From: Novosphingobium olei
GTDB lineage: Bacteria > Pseudomonadota > Alphaproteobacteria > Sphingomonadales > Sphingomonadaceae
NCBI RefSeq assembly: GCF_012927405.1
Contig: NZ_JABBGM010000001.1
Coordinates: 254,001 to 318,000, forward strand
Reading direction: 5' to 3'
Length of the DNA stretch: 64,000 bases
The notes beneath the pieces are model-generated. The model did not search any database, was not told where the DNA came from, and saw only the letters and a list, made by a program, of their open reading frames with translations. A program made the translations under genes and the position numbers. Below are positions 55,599 to 63,869 of this stretch, piece by piece; positions within the stretch are counted from its first letter, which is position 1, and every line of letters begins with the position of its first letter.

Positions 55599-56264
55599 AT
55601 GTCCAAGGAAGCTCCTGCGGAAGCAGGCCTCGCCACCAATGTGCGCGCTCCGCAGCAGGGCCGAAGCAAGGCAAGCTTCGAGCGGATGCTGGTGGCCGCC
55701 GAGAACCTGCTGGCCAGCCGTGGATCCGACGAATTCACGCTCAACGAGGTGAGCAGGACCGGCAAGGTTTCGATCGGGTCGATCTACTGCCGCTTCGACA
55801 GCAAGGACGCTCTGATCCACGCGGTGCAGTTCCGGGTGCTGGGCCGTGTCAACGAGGAGATGCTGGCGCAGATCGCCATCGCGCGCGAGGACGCCAGCGA
55901 TCTTGCCGATCTGGTCCGCCGGCTGGTCGATGCCGTCGCCGAAACGCTGCGCAAGCATGCTGCGCTGATGCGACCGCTGATGGTGCGGGCGAGTTCCGAT
56001 CCCGTCGTCGCGCAGACCGGCAAGCAATTCTATGCGGAATCGGCCGAGGCGTTCATCACCGCCGTGCTGGCCCGGCGGGAAGAGATTCGGCACGAGGATC
56101 CGATCCGCGCGACGGAGTCCGCGTTCCGCATCCTTTATGCGCCGTTCGCGCGGCATCTCGGCTTCGGTTCCGCGATCGAGGCGGCGTGGGAAGGCGACTG
56201 GGTCGTGCTGAAGGAGGATATCTCCCGCATGATCGCCGCCTTCCTCCAATCACCGCCGCGCTGA
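55599..56264 (+). CDS. TetR-family transcriptional regulator of the glycoside island
   Basis: This 221-residue protein has an N-terminal TetR domain: QGRSKASFERMLVAAENLLASRG, FTLNEVSRTGKVSIGSIYCRF, and DSKDALIHAV, followed by a helical ligand-binding part. Its own promoter region holds operator A, and identical-register operators sit at the MFS and TonB-receptor promoters 4 kb away. It is therefore the probable repressor of the whole island. The inducer is likely the substrate glycoside, its aglycone, or a keto-glycoside intermediate. Confidence 0.88.
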   Translation: MSKEAPAEAGLATNVRAPQQGRSKASFERMLVAAENLLASRGSDEFTLNEVSRTGKVSIGSIYCRFDSKDALIHAVQFRVLGRVNEEMLAQIAIAREDASDLADLVRRLVDAVAETLRKHAALMRPLMVRASSDPVVAQTGKQFYAESAEAFITAVLARREEIRHEDPIRATESAFRILYAPFARHLGFGSAIEAAWEGDWVVLKEDISRMIAAFLQSPPR

Positions 56265-56266
56265 GT

Positions 56267-56656
56267 TCAGGCGAAGTCCACCTGCTTTTCGTCGGTATTG
56301 AACGACGGGAAGGGCAGGTACGAAACCCGCAGCTTCTGGACGAGACCGAGCGTGTGCGCCCCCTTGGGGAAGCCGCCTTCGCGCGACACCAGGATCGTCG
56401 CCGGAGTTCCGAAGGGCCAGCGTCGGTCAAAGGCGGTTTCCATCTCGTCAAGCGAGATCGGGCCGTTGCCTTCGTCGAAGCGGACCGCATCGCGCGGCAG
56501 CGTCTCGCCATCGACCGAGACGTTCAGTTCCTCGATCATCGAAAGGCCGAGGCCGCGATAATAGCCGAGCTTGGATTCGAAAGCGAAGCCGGTCGGCGCG
56601 TCGGCCGGGCCGGTGTTGCGCAGGGTGGCGGGGTCGATGATGTACTTGTCGAACAT
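56267..56656 (-). CDS. C-glycoside deglycosidase beta subunit (DUF6379 family)
   Basis: This 129-residue beta-rich protein starts MFDKYIIDPATLRNTG and contains FESKLGYYRGLGLSMIEELNVSVDGE, RRWPFGTPATILVSREGGFP, and LRVSYLPF. This matches the DUF6379 family, now recognised as the small subunit of C-glycoside deglycosidases (DgpB/CarC type). The start is at 56656, where the esterase stop and this start share one base. The alpha subunit is encoded two genes upstream in the same operon. The subunit caps the active site of its TIM-barrel partner in characterised enzymes; this is inferred here. Confidence 0.8.
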   Translation of the reverse strand: MFDKYIIDPATLRNTGPADAPTGFAFESKLGYYRGLGLSMIEELNVSVDGETLPRDAVRFDEGNGPISLDEMETAFDRRWPFGTPATILVSREGGFPKGAHTLGLVQKLRVSYLPFPSFNTDEKQVDFA

Positions 56657-57576
56657 CAGTTCTGGTCCTTGATCAGGCCGCGAACCTTGAGCCAGGCAAG
56701 CATCAGGTCGGGCCACTGGGAGGTGGTGTCGTCGCGGTTGCCCAGGCCGAAGCCGTGGCCGCCGTGGTCGAACAGGTGGAATTCGATCGGCTTGCCGGCC
56801 TTGCGGTAGCTGTCGACCAGGGCGGTCCGGCCGCCGGCCATGCCGATCAGGAAATCGTCGGCAGCTATGCCCACGAACATCGGCGGCGCGTTGTCGGGCA
56901 CCGTCATCGGCCGCATGTTGGGATAGATCGGCGCGACGAAGGCCGGCATGTCGGCGCCCGCATGTTCGACCACGCTGCGGGTCAGGAATCCGCCCGCCGA
57001 AAAGCCCATGAAGCCGATGCGCGCCGGGTCGATGCCATAATCGGCGGCGTGGGCGCGGACATGGCGCAGGGCGGCGAGGCCATCGGCCAGTGCTTCGGGC
57101 GGGGTATCGTCAGGCGGGCCGAAGCCGACCTTCTCACCGCGGATAGCCCCGGCGAGCTTGTCGGCGAACTCGCTTTGCGAAACCGGCGTCGGCAGCACGC
57201 GGTACTTGAGGACGAAAGCGGCGATGCCATGGTTGGCGAACCAGCGGGCAACGTTCCAGCCTTCCTTTTCGATGGCCAGGCCAAGGAAGCCGCCCCCCGG
57301 CGCAATGATCACCGCCGCGCCGGTGCCGCGTCCCACGGGCAGAAACGGATTAAGCGTGGGGCGCGTGACATTGCGCACCGCCAGTTGCCCGGCGTCGGTG
57401 TGCCAGATTTCGCGATCGGGACCAGGGGTGGCCGTGGGCAAGGCGAGGGCGCCGGGCTGCGCCGGCGCGGGCACGGTTTCGCGGGCCACCTCCGGCATGC
57501 CCGCCTGGGCTGCCGCCGGGTTGGAAAGCCCCAGCGCACAGCTGGCGAGCAGCAGGAGGCTAAGCTGCCGCATCAT
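56656..57576 (-). CDS. Secreted alpha/beta hydrolase (esterase-like)
   Basis: This 306-residue protein has a signal peptide (residues 1-24, ending NPAAAQA). The alpha/beta fold shows AVIIAPGGGFLGLA (oxyanion hole), the nucleophile Ser193 in GFMGFSAGGFL, IAADDFLIG for the acid, and FDHGGHGFGL for the histidine. It probably removes acyl groups from a glycoside in the periplasm. It sits between the two deglycosidase subunit genes and overlaps the alpha-subunit stop by four bases. Placement of an esterase here suggests that the natural substrate is acylated. Confidence 0.88.
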   Translation of the reverse strand: MMRQLSLLLLASCALGLSNPAAAQAGMPEVARETVPAPAQPGALALPTATPGPDREIWHTDAGQLAVRNVTRPTLNPFLPVGRGTGAAVIIAPGGGFLGLAIEKEGWNVARWFANHGIAAFVLKYRVLPTPVSQSEFADKLAGAIRGEKVGFGPPDDTPPEALADGLAALRHVRAHAADYGIDPARIGFMGFSAGGFLTRSVVEHAGADMPAFVAPIYPNMRPMTVPDNAPPMFVGIAADDFLIGMAGGRTALVDSYRKAGKPIEFHLFDHGGHGFGLGNRDDTTSQWPDLMLAWLKVRGLIKDQN

Positions 57577-58589
57577 GCCGCAGCCATCGCGCCGTACTTG
57601 GCCTCAGCCTCGGCGATCAGGCGCTCAAACATCGCGTGCTGGCGGCGGACCTGCTCGCGGCTGTCCACTTCCATCACGTCCTGAATCCAGCGGTTGCCTT
57701 CGTATTCGCTCGAAAGCGTGCCTTCCCAGCCGCACTTGACCAGTTCGGGGATCACTTCGTCGTAAGCGATCGCCGGGTCGGTGCAGTCCTCGTTCATTTC
57801 GTAGAACTTGGCCTGGATGTGGCGGAAATAGGGGGCGTAATCGCCGATCCGCTTGGGGTTCGCATAAGGTGCATGGCGCAGCGTTTCGGCCATCGCCACT
57901 TCGGCCTTGTTACCGCCCATCTTCACCGCGACTTCGTAGATGGTGTATTCGGCCATGATCTTGGCTTCATGGCTGTCGACGATGAACTGCGCGACTTCGG
58001 GCCGCGCGCCCTGCCGCTCGAAGCGGGCGCGGAAGGCGGGCGGATAGTGCTTCATGAAGATGCCCATGTCGGGCAGGATGCCGAGGTGCTTGGTGCCGAG
58101 ACGATCGGCTTCGTCGATCGTCCGCAGGATCCAGGCATGTTCGAGGTGCCACGGGGCGTGCACTTCGACGCCCATGTGCACGTCCAGTTCTTCGGCATAG
58201 GGCACGCAAGCGCCAAGGATGTCGGGACGCACGAACACCAGCACGCGCATGTTCCTGATGCCGAGCCGGTTGCACAGGACGAGGTCGCGGCGGATGCTCT
58301 CGACCTGTTCGTCGTCGGTCATCAGGCGGTCCTTGCGGACCTTGGTATCGAGGAACATGTCATAGGCGGTGAAGTGCGCGCCGTGACGCGCCAGCATCGC
58401 CTTCCATTCCTCCACCTGCGCATCGGACAGGTTGGGGAAGGTGGGCATGTTCTGTTCGGGCAGGATCTCGATACCGTTCGCGCCGATCGACGTGGCGAAG
58501 GACACGCAGTCCTCCACGTTCATCCGGCCAAGGAACAGCTCTTCCTGGAAGCTGTAAAGGCTGACGCCTCTTTTGATCTTGGATGTCAT
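57573..58589 (-). CDS. C-glycoside deglycosidase alpha subunit (sugar phosphate isomerase/epimerase fold)
   Basis: This 338-residue TIM-barrel protein resembles the alpha subunit of C-glycoside deglycosidases (DgpC/CarB) more than true sugar isomerases. The metal ligands expected in the fold are visible: Glu142 in MGVEVHAPW, Asp174 in ILPDMGIF, His257 in YFRHIQAKF, and Glu295 in SSEYEG. His144 beside Glu142 is the expected catalytic base. Such enzymes cleave the C-C bond of a 3-keto C-glycoside by beta-elimination-type chemistry with a divalent metal. The small-subunit gene is in the same operon. A plain isomerase function cannot be excluded. Confidence 0.8.
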   Translation of the reverse strand: MTSKIKRGVSLYSFQEELFLGRMNVEDCVSFATSIGANGIEILPEQNMPTFPNLSDAQVEEWKAMLARHGAHFTAYDMFLDTKVRKDRLMTDDEQVESIRRDLVLCNRLGIRNMRVLVFVRPDILGACVPYAEELDVHMGVEVHAPWHLEHAWILRTIDEADRLGTKHLGILPDMGIFMKHYPPAFRARFERQGARPEVAQFIVDSHEAKIMAEYTIYEVAVKMGGNKAEVAMAETLRHAPYANPKRIGDYAPYFRHIQAKFYEMNEDCTDPAIAYDEVIPELVKCGWEGTLSSEYEGNRWIQDVMEVDSREQVRRQHAMFERLIAEAEAKYGAMAAA

Positions 58590-58598
58590 GGTTAAAGC

Positions 58599-59831
58599 TC
58601 AGGCTCCGGCTTGGAGGGCGGCCGCATCGGTGCGACGCGGCGCGAAAAGGAAGAAGGCGAGCGCGGCAACAACGAGGCCGAGCAGGCCAGCGACGAAGAA
58701 CGCACCCTGCATCGTGCCGGTCGCCTGCCGGATCAGGCTGACCAGCAGCGGCGAGGAGAACTGGCCGAAGAAGAAGCAGGCAGTCCACACCCCCATGCCG
58801 CGACCGCGATGTTCGAACGGTAGCTTGGACTGGGCGAGGGCGATCAGTGTCGGTACTGCCATGCCGGCGCCGGTCTGCTGCACGGCCATGGCGGCCACCA
58901 TCCAGCGCCAGTCGTGCGCGATGCCGATCAGCGTAAGCCCGGTGGCGATGAGGCCGAGGAACAGCGCGAGCTGGAAGCGCGAGCCGAGCTTGCCGGTCAG
59001 CCAGAAGATCACCGCGCCGACGATGACGAACAGGCTGGGCAGGGTGCTCAGGCGGCCGATCTCGCCCGAATCCTTGACCCCCAGCTCCTGCCAGACGATG
59101 CCGCCGTTGATGATGAAGACATAGTAGAGCGAGGCGCCGAACAGCGTGATCGCGGCGTATCCCAGGACGTTTCGCCACGGGAACGCCGTCCGCGCATCCT
59201 CGCCGATGCCCAGCATCCGGCGGGCATTGGCATCGCTCTGCGGTTCGAACAGGAAAAGCCACATCGCGATGAAGATCGGGAAGCCGACGGTGTAGATCAG
59301 GAAGATGGCATTCCAGCGCATCGCGGTGAGGTAGCCCGAGGCAAAGATCACCGCGCTGCCCAGAAACGGGCCGGCGATGCCCTGGATGGAGAGCCAGCGA
59401 TGGCGGCCGGCTTCGTCCCAGTAATCCCCGATCAGCGTGTTGAGCGTGGTCAGGATTGCCGCTTCGGACACGCCGAGCAGCAGGCGCGAGGCGTAGATGG
59501 CGTTCAGATCGTCGAGGAAGAAGGGCGCCGCGCCGAAGAAGCCATACGTCAGCGTCGACACCAGCAGCAGCTTGCGCCGGCCATAGCGATCGACCAGCCA
59601 ACCCGCGAACAGCGCCAAGAGCGCGATGGTGAGCCCTGGTGCGGACACCATCGCCGGCACCTTGACCATCGCGGCCGGATCATCGTGGAAATGGGCGATG
59701 ATCGCGGGTACGGCAGGGAACATCGAAACTATCGCGATGATCGGCAGGAATCCCGCGATGACGACGATCATGCCCTGAATAAGGCCAGGCTGGCGGGCGC
59801 CTGACACGGTGGCGCTTTCTGGGGCTGACAT
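58599..59831 (-). CDS. MFS transporter
   Basis: This 410-residue protein has 12 hydrophobic segments and the MFS loop motif GWLVDRYGRRKLLLVS between helices 2 and 3. ARLLLGVSEAAILTTLN-type sequence and RGRGMGVWTACFFFGQ are also present. The start at 59831 has GGGAGAGGTCG upstream. It is the first gene of the operon, 33 bases after operator B. It probably imports the glycoside or its product across the inner membrane. It is followed ten bases later by the deglycosidase alpha gene. Confidence 0.9.
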   Translation of the reverse strand: MSAPESATVSGARQPGLIQGMIVVIAGFLPIIAIVSMFPAVPAIIAHFHDDPAAMVKVPAMVSAPGLTIALLALFAGWLVDRYGRRKLLLVSTLTYGFFGAAPFFLDDLNAIYASRLLLGVSEAAILTTLNTLIGDYWDEAGRHRWLSIQGIAGPFLGSAVIFASGYLTAMRWNAIFLIYTVGFPIFIAMWLFLFEPQSDANARRMLGIGEDARTAFPWRNVLGYAAITLFGASLYYVFIINGGIVWQELGVKDSGEIGRLSTLPSLFVIVGAVIFWLTGKLGSRFQLALFLGLIATGLTLIGIAHDWRWMVAAMAVQQTGAGMAVPTLIALAQSKLPFEHRGRGMGVWTACFFFGQFSSPLLVSLIRQATGTMQGAFFVAGLLGLVVAALAFFLFAPRRTDAAALQAGA

Positions 59832-59864
59832 CGACCTCTCCCGGATTCGCATTGATCGCGGTCA

Positions 59865-59888
59865 AATTGGAACCGCTATTCTGGTTTT
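59865..59888. promoter_or_regulatory. TetR operator B (24-bp dyad) at the MFS promoter
   Basis: It reads AATTGGAA-CCGCT-ATTCTGG and aligns without gaps to operators A and C. On the minus strand a perfect TTGACA is at 59920-59915, and the operator lies just downstream of the expected -10 region, 34 bases before the MFS start. It would block transcription of the transporter/deglycosidase operon. Confidence 0.75.
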
Positions 59889-60068
59889 ATGGTATCGCGC
59901 TGGTCTGGCGCGCTTGTCAAGCGCCTGATCGCGTTCAGCCAATCATCGATGGCGTGGATGGAAAACGATAAGAACAAATCGTTTCCGTGATCATACGGCA
60001 ATCCATATGGTATTTGCCTCGCACCATATTGATGCCCGCCGGACCACGCTCGCTATCGAGCGCCGGAT

Positions 60069-60109
60069 CTTGACAGGCGGTATCAAAATTGGAATGCTGA
60101 TTTTAGTTT
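60069..60109 (+). promoter_or_regulatory. TonB-receptor promoter with TetR operator C
   Basis: A perfect TTGACA is at 60069-60074. Operator C (60086-60109, AATTGGAATGCTGATTTTAG) starts 11 bases later and covers the position of the -10 box. It aligns without gaps to operators A and B. The receptor ATG is at 60152. Confidence 0.72.
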
Positions 60110-60151
60110 GACGTCGACATGCGATACGGCGTCGATTCGGGGAGGAATGCA

Positions 60152-62404
60152 ATGAACCGCAGCTTTGCCGCGGCGCTGATGATCGGCGCCAGCACGCTTG
60201 CCTTGCCACATGTTGCGATGGCGCAGGGCGCCGCGCAGGGCGCCGCGCAGGATGCCGCCGCCACCGGCGCATCGTCCGAGGATGGCCTGAAGGAAATCAT
60301 CGTCACGGCAACTCGCGCGGAAACCAGCGCGCAGAAGACCGCCGTGGCACTCACCGTCTACACCGGTGCAGACCTTGCCGAAAAGGGCATTGCCACCGTC
60401 CAGGCGCTCTCCGCCATCGATCCCAGCGTCAACGTCACCTCGGCCACCGGCGCAGCCTATGTCGCGGTGCGCGGCGTGGCTTCGACCGACGTGACCGAAG
60501 TGGGCGATCCGTCGGTTCCGATCGCGCGCGACGGATTCTACACCAACCGCTCGTTCTCGATCGGCACGTCGATGTACGACATCGCCCGCGTCGAAGTGCT
60601 GAAGGGGCCCCAGGGCACGCTCAATGGCCGCAATTCGACCGGGGGCCTGGTCTCGATCATCACCAACCGCCCGGGCAAGGACGCGGGCACCTATGGCTCG
60701 ATCGAAGTCGGCAACTACAACGCGCTGAACGTCGAAGCAGGCGCCAACGTGCCGGTCAACGACCGCCTGCAGTTCCGCATTTCGGGCACGCATCGCCAGC
60801 ATGACGGATATCGCAAGCTAACCGTGATCGATGATCGCGGCGATGACGACAACACCACGTCGGGCCGCATCCAGATGGCGGCGCAGCCGGTCGACGGGCT
60901 CAAGCTCTGGGCCTCGTACCAGCACGATGACATCCACGCGGTGGGCGATGTCGCGCTCACCTCCGCTCTGCGCACGCGTCCTGACTTCGGCGATGCGAAG
61001 TCGTTTCCCAACTATGCGCCGACGTCAAATCGCCTGAAGGGCGATCGCGTCCGCTGGGAAGCGAGCTATGACCGGCTGCCGGGCGATCTTACGCTGACGT
61101 ACGCAGGCGGATACGACCACCAGACGTGGAATCACCGGCTTGACGCAACCGGTCCGGGCTATCCCGCCAACCGCCAGTTCATCCAGGGCGAGGATCCGCG
61201 CACCTGGAACCACGAAGTGCGCATCAACAACGATGCCAACGGCAAGGTGTTCTTCCAGGCTGGCTATTTCCATTTCCAGGAAGACAACACGATCGATTCC
61301 GGTCTCTACAACGTGGAGATGACGGGGCTGTTCGCGCCGGGCGGTCCGCTGGCGGATCACAGCTATGCCGGCCAGTACGGCATCAAGTTCGACTACAAGA
61401 TCAAGACCAAGTCCGACGCCGTGTTCGGCCAGGTCGCGGTCAAGCTGGCCGAGCAGCTCAAGCTGTCGCTGGGCGGTCGCTACACCTGGGACAGCAAGGT
61501 CCGCACCGGTAGTGCCAACCTGATCATCGGCGCGTTGGTTTCGCCTTTCGTGCCGCCGTTCGTGACGGTCACCACCGATGGTGCCGGCAACATGAAGCAT
61601 GGCGAAGCGACCTGGCACGCCGGGCTCGACTACACGCCCACGTCCAACACGCTGCTGTATGCCAAGTACGATCGCGGCTACAAGGCGGGCGGCTTCAACT
61701 CGAATGGCAGCGGCGCCTCGGTCGATTATTCGCCCGAGAAGCTCGACGCCTTCGAAATCGGTACCAAGAACCGCTTCCTTGGCAATCGCCTGCAGGTGAA
61801 CGCGGCGGCGTTCTACTTCGACTACAAGGGCTACCAGGCTTCGCAGACGTCGTGTCCGACTTGCTCGTCGGGCATCTTCAACGTCGGCAGCGCCAAGATC
61901 TACGGTGCCGAATTGCAGACCATCGCCCTGTTCGGCGAAGGCGGCCGGATCGACTTCAACGCCGCATACCTGCACACCCGCTTCGGCAAGGATGTGAACG
62001 GCAACGACATCGTCGTGGTCGATGGCGACAACCCGCCCAGTTCGTTCAACATCACCGGCAACCGCCTGCCCAACGCACCGAGCCTGTCGGTTTCGGGCGG
62101 CATCGAATATGCCTTCCCGGTCGGCAGCGGCAAGCTGACGCCACGCATCGACGGCAAGTACAGCTCGGCGTTCTACTATTCTGTGTTCAACAACAGCGAC
62201 ACGCAGAGCCGCCCCTATGCCACGGGCAACGCTTCGCTGACCTACGAGCCGGAAAACGGCCAGTGGTCGGTGACCGCGTTCGTGCGCAACTTTACCGACA
62301 AGGTCGTGCTCGCCAACGCGCAGCGTAACTTCGTGTCGAACCTGAACACTTATCAGTTCCAGCCGCCGCGCACCTGGGGCGTGCGCTTCGGTTGGAAGAT
62401 CTGA
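60152..62404 (+). CDS. TonB-dependent outer-membrane receptor
   Basis: This 750-residue protein has a signal peptide (residues 1-25, ending HVAMAQ). A TonB-box-like EIIVTATRAE (about residues 47-56) precedes the plug domain (about residues 60-170, with VEVLKGPQGTLNGRNSTGG), and a 22-strand-type barrel ends in PRTWGVRFGWKI. The family is of the sphingomonad type that takes up plant aromatics or glycosides. The ATG at 60152 follows GGAGGA. The strong terminator at 62423 follows. The operator at its promoter ties its expression to the TetR at 55599, so it probably imports the island's substrate. Confidence 0.94.
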   Translation: MNRSFAAALMIGASTLALPHVAMAQGAAQGAAQDAAATGASSEDGLKEIIVTATRAETSAQKTAVALTVYTGADLAEKGIATVQALSAIDPSVNVTSATGAAYVAVRGVASTDVTEVGDPSVPIARDGFYTNRSFSIGTSMYDIARVEVLKGPQGTLNGRNSTGGLVSIITNRPGKDAGTYGSIEVGNYNALNVEAGANVPVNDRLQFRISGTHRQHDGYRKLTVIDDRGDDDNTTSGRIQMAAQPVDGLKLWASYQHDDIHAVGDVALTSALRTRPDFGDAKSFPNYAPTSNRLKGDRVRWEASYDRLPGDLTLTYAGGYDHQTWNHRLDATGPGYPANRQFIQGEDPRTWNHEVRINNDANGKVFFQAGYFHFQEDNTIDSGLYNVEMTGLFAPGGPLADHSYAGQYGIKFDYKIKTKSDAVFGQVAVKLAEQLKLSLGGRYTWDSKVRTGSANLIIGALVSPFVPPFVTVTTDGAGNMKHGEATWHAGLDYTPTSNTLLYAKYDRGYKAGGFNSNGSGASVDYSPEKLDAFEIGTKNRFLGNRLQVNAAAFYFDYKGYQASQTSCPTCSSGIFNVGSAKIYGAELQTIALFGEGGRIDFNAAYLHTRFGKDVNGNDIVVVDGDNPPSSFNITGNRLPNAPSLSVSGGIEYAFPVGSGKLTPRIDGKYSSAFYYSVFNNSDTQSRPYATGNASLTYEPENGQWSVTAFVRNFTDKVVLANAQRNFVSNLNTYQFQPPRTWGVRFGWKI

Positions 62405-62422
62405 TCTCCGCCTAGTCCAGAC

Positions 62423-62462
62423 GGGCGCCGGTTCCAAAGTGGGCCGGCGCCCAACTCTTTTT
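62423..62462 (+). terminator. Terminator after the TonB-receptor gene
   Basis: GGGCGCCGG (62423-62431) pairs with CCGGCGCCC (62444-62452), with a 12-base loop, followed by AACTCTTTTTG. It separates the receptor from the DHA2 transporter gene. Confidence 0.8.
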
Positions 62463-62474
62463 GCGAAAGCCCGC

Positions 62475-63869
62475 ATGCCGATGTCCCCGCAGGCCGATAC
62501 CCGGCGAAATCTCGCCTTGCTTACGGTCATGCTCGCGTTCGTGCTCGACATCGCCGATTCCACCATCGTCAACACCGCGCTGCCTGCGATCCAGCAGGAG
62601 CTTTCCGCATCGAACGCGGCGGCGCAGTGGATGGTGGCGGGCTATTTCCTCAGTTTTTCGGTGTTCCTTGTCGCCGGCGGGCGGCTGGGTGACCTGTTCG
62701 GATATCGCCGCCTGTTCCTGGCCGGCGTTGCGGCCTTCACGCTGGCCTCGCTGGGTTGCGGCATGGCGCAGAGCGCGGACCAACTGGTCGCCTGTCGCGT
62801 GGCGCAAGGCTGCGCAGCCGCGCTGATGGGGCCGCAGGTGATGGCAGTGGTGCAAGTCCTGTTCTCGCCCACCGAACGCATCGCCAAGCTTGCGTGGTTC
62901 GGGACGCTGGGGGGCATCGCCGCCGTACTCGGGCCGATCGTCGGGGGGCTGTTGATCGCGGCGAACCCGTTCGGCCTTGGCTGGCGTGCGGTGTTCCTGA
63001 TCAATCTTCCCATCGGGGTCGTCGCGCTGGCGGCAGGCACGCGCTTCCTGCCCGATGCGCGCTCGCCCGATGCGCAGGGCCTCGACCTTGGCGGTACCGC
63101 GCTGCTCGGCGCAGGGTTGGTCGCACTGCTGGTGCCGATGGTGCAGGGGCCCGAGCTTGGTTGGCCGGTGTGGACGCTCGCGCTGCTCGGCGCCGTTCCT
63201 CTGATTGCGGTGCTGGCGCTGGCCCATGCCCGAGCGCGCGGGCGCGTAGGCAAGGATCGGCTGATTGAGCCGACGCTGTTTCACGAACGCGCCTTCACGC
63301 TGGGGTTATCGGCTTCCGTTTGCTTTTCGGCGGGCGTGAGCGGCTTCGTACTGGTCTTCGCGCTCGCGGTGCAGCACCTGTTGGCGCGCAGCCCGCTCGA
63401 TACCGCGTTGCTGCTGGCGCCGTTCGGCGTGGGCGTATCGCTCGGCATCGCCTTCGTCGGCCGCAAGCTGTTGCCCAGACTCGGCAAGTGGATCCCTTTC
63501 GTTGGCGCGAGCGCGATGGCACTGCTGGGCGCGTCGGTGCTGCTGCTGGTGCCCACTGCCCCGCCGACCGCTTTGCTCGCCGTGCTTCTGGTGCCGACGG
63601 GGCTCGCCATGGGCATGGTAGCCGGACCGTTGACGCCGATTGCGCTGGCCCGCGTTCGCCACGCCCATGCCGGCATTGCCAGCGGCATGCTCAAGACCGC
63701 ACAGCAGGTCGGCGGGGCGTTGGGGGCGGCTGTCGTGGGCGGCGCGTGGTTCGCAGGCCACGGCACCACGATCGCCGCGGTGGTGCTGGCCGCCATTCTC
63801 GGAGCTGCTGCATTGTGCGCAGCGGCCCTGCCACGTAGCCTGTTCGGCTCCACGGGAGAGCAGCCATGA
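62475..63869 (+). CDS. MFS transporter, DHA2 (EmrB/QacA) type
   Basis: This 464-residue membrane protein has 14 predicted helices. Motifs are [20 protein letters not shown] (motif D1), [16 protein letters not shown] (motif A), and [11 protein letters not shown] (motif C, exporter-type). DHA2 members export drugs and aromatic compounds by proton antiport. It may export a toxic aglycone or intermediate. The start is uncertain among ATG 62439, 62475 and 62481; 62475 is chosen. The next gene overlaps its stop by ATGA, so the two are coupled. Confidence 0.87.
   Translation: MPMSPQADTRRNLALLTVMLAFVLDIADSTIVNTALPAIQQELSASNAAAQWMVAGYFLSFSVFLVAGGRLGDLFGYRRLFLAGVAAFTLASLGCGMAQSADQLVACRVAQGCAAALMGPQVMAVVQVLFSPTERIAKLAWFGTLGGIAAVLGPIVGGLLIAANPFGLGWRAVFLINLPIGVVALAAGTRFLPDARSPDAQGLDLGGTALLGAGLVALLVPMVQGPELGWPVWTLALLGAVPLIAVLALAHARARGRVGKDRLIEPTLFHERAFTLGLSASVCFSAGVSGFVLVFALAVQHLLARSPLDTALLLAPFGVGVSLGIAFVGRKLLPRLGKWIPFVGASAMALLGASVLLLVPTAPPTALLAVLLVPTGLAMGMVAGPLTPIALARVRHAHAGIASGMLKTAQQVGGALGAAVVGGAWFAGHGTTIAAVVLAAILGAAALCAAALPRSLFGSTGEQP

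Larger units (their letters stand above)
59832..60151. other. Divergent 320-bp regulatory region between MFS and TonB-receptor genes
   Basis: Besides operators B and C the region holds a second dyad, GGAAAACGAT (59960-59969) and ATCGTTTCC (59978-59986), and two related CCATATGG/CCATATTG elements near 60005 and 60028. A TTGACA (59920-59915, minus strand) lies upstream of operator B. A second regulator besides TetR may bind here. Confidence 0.6.
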
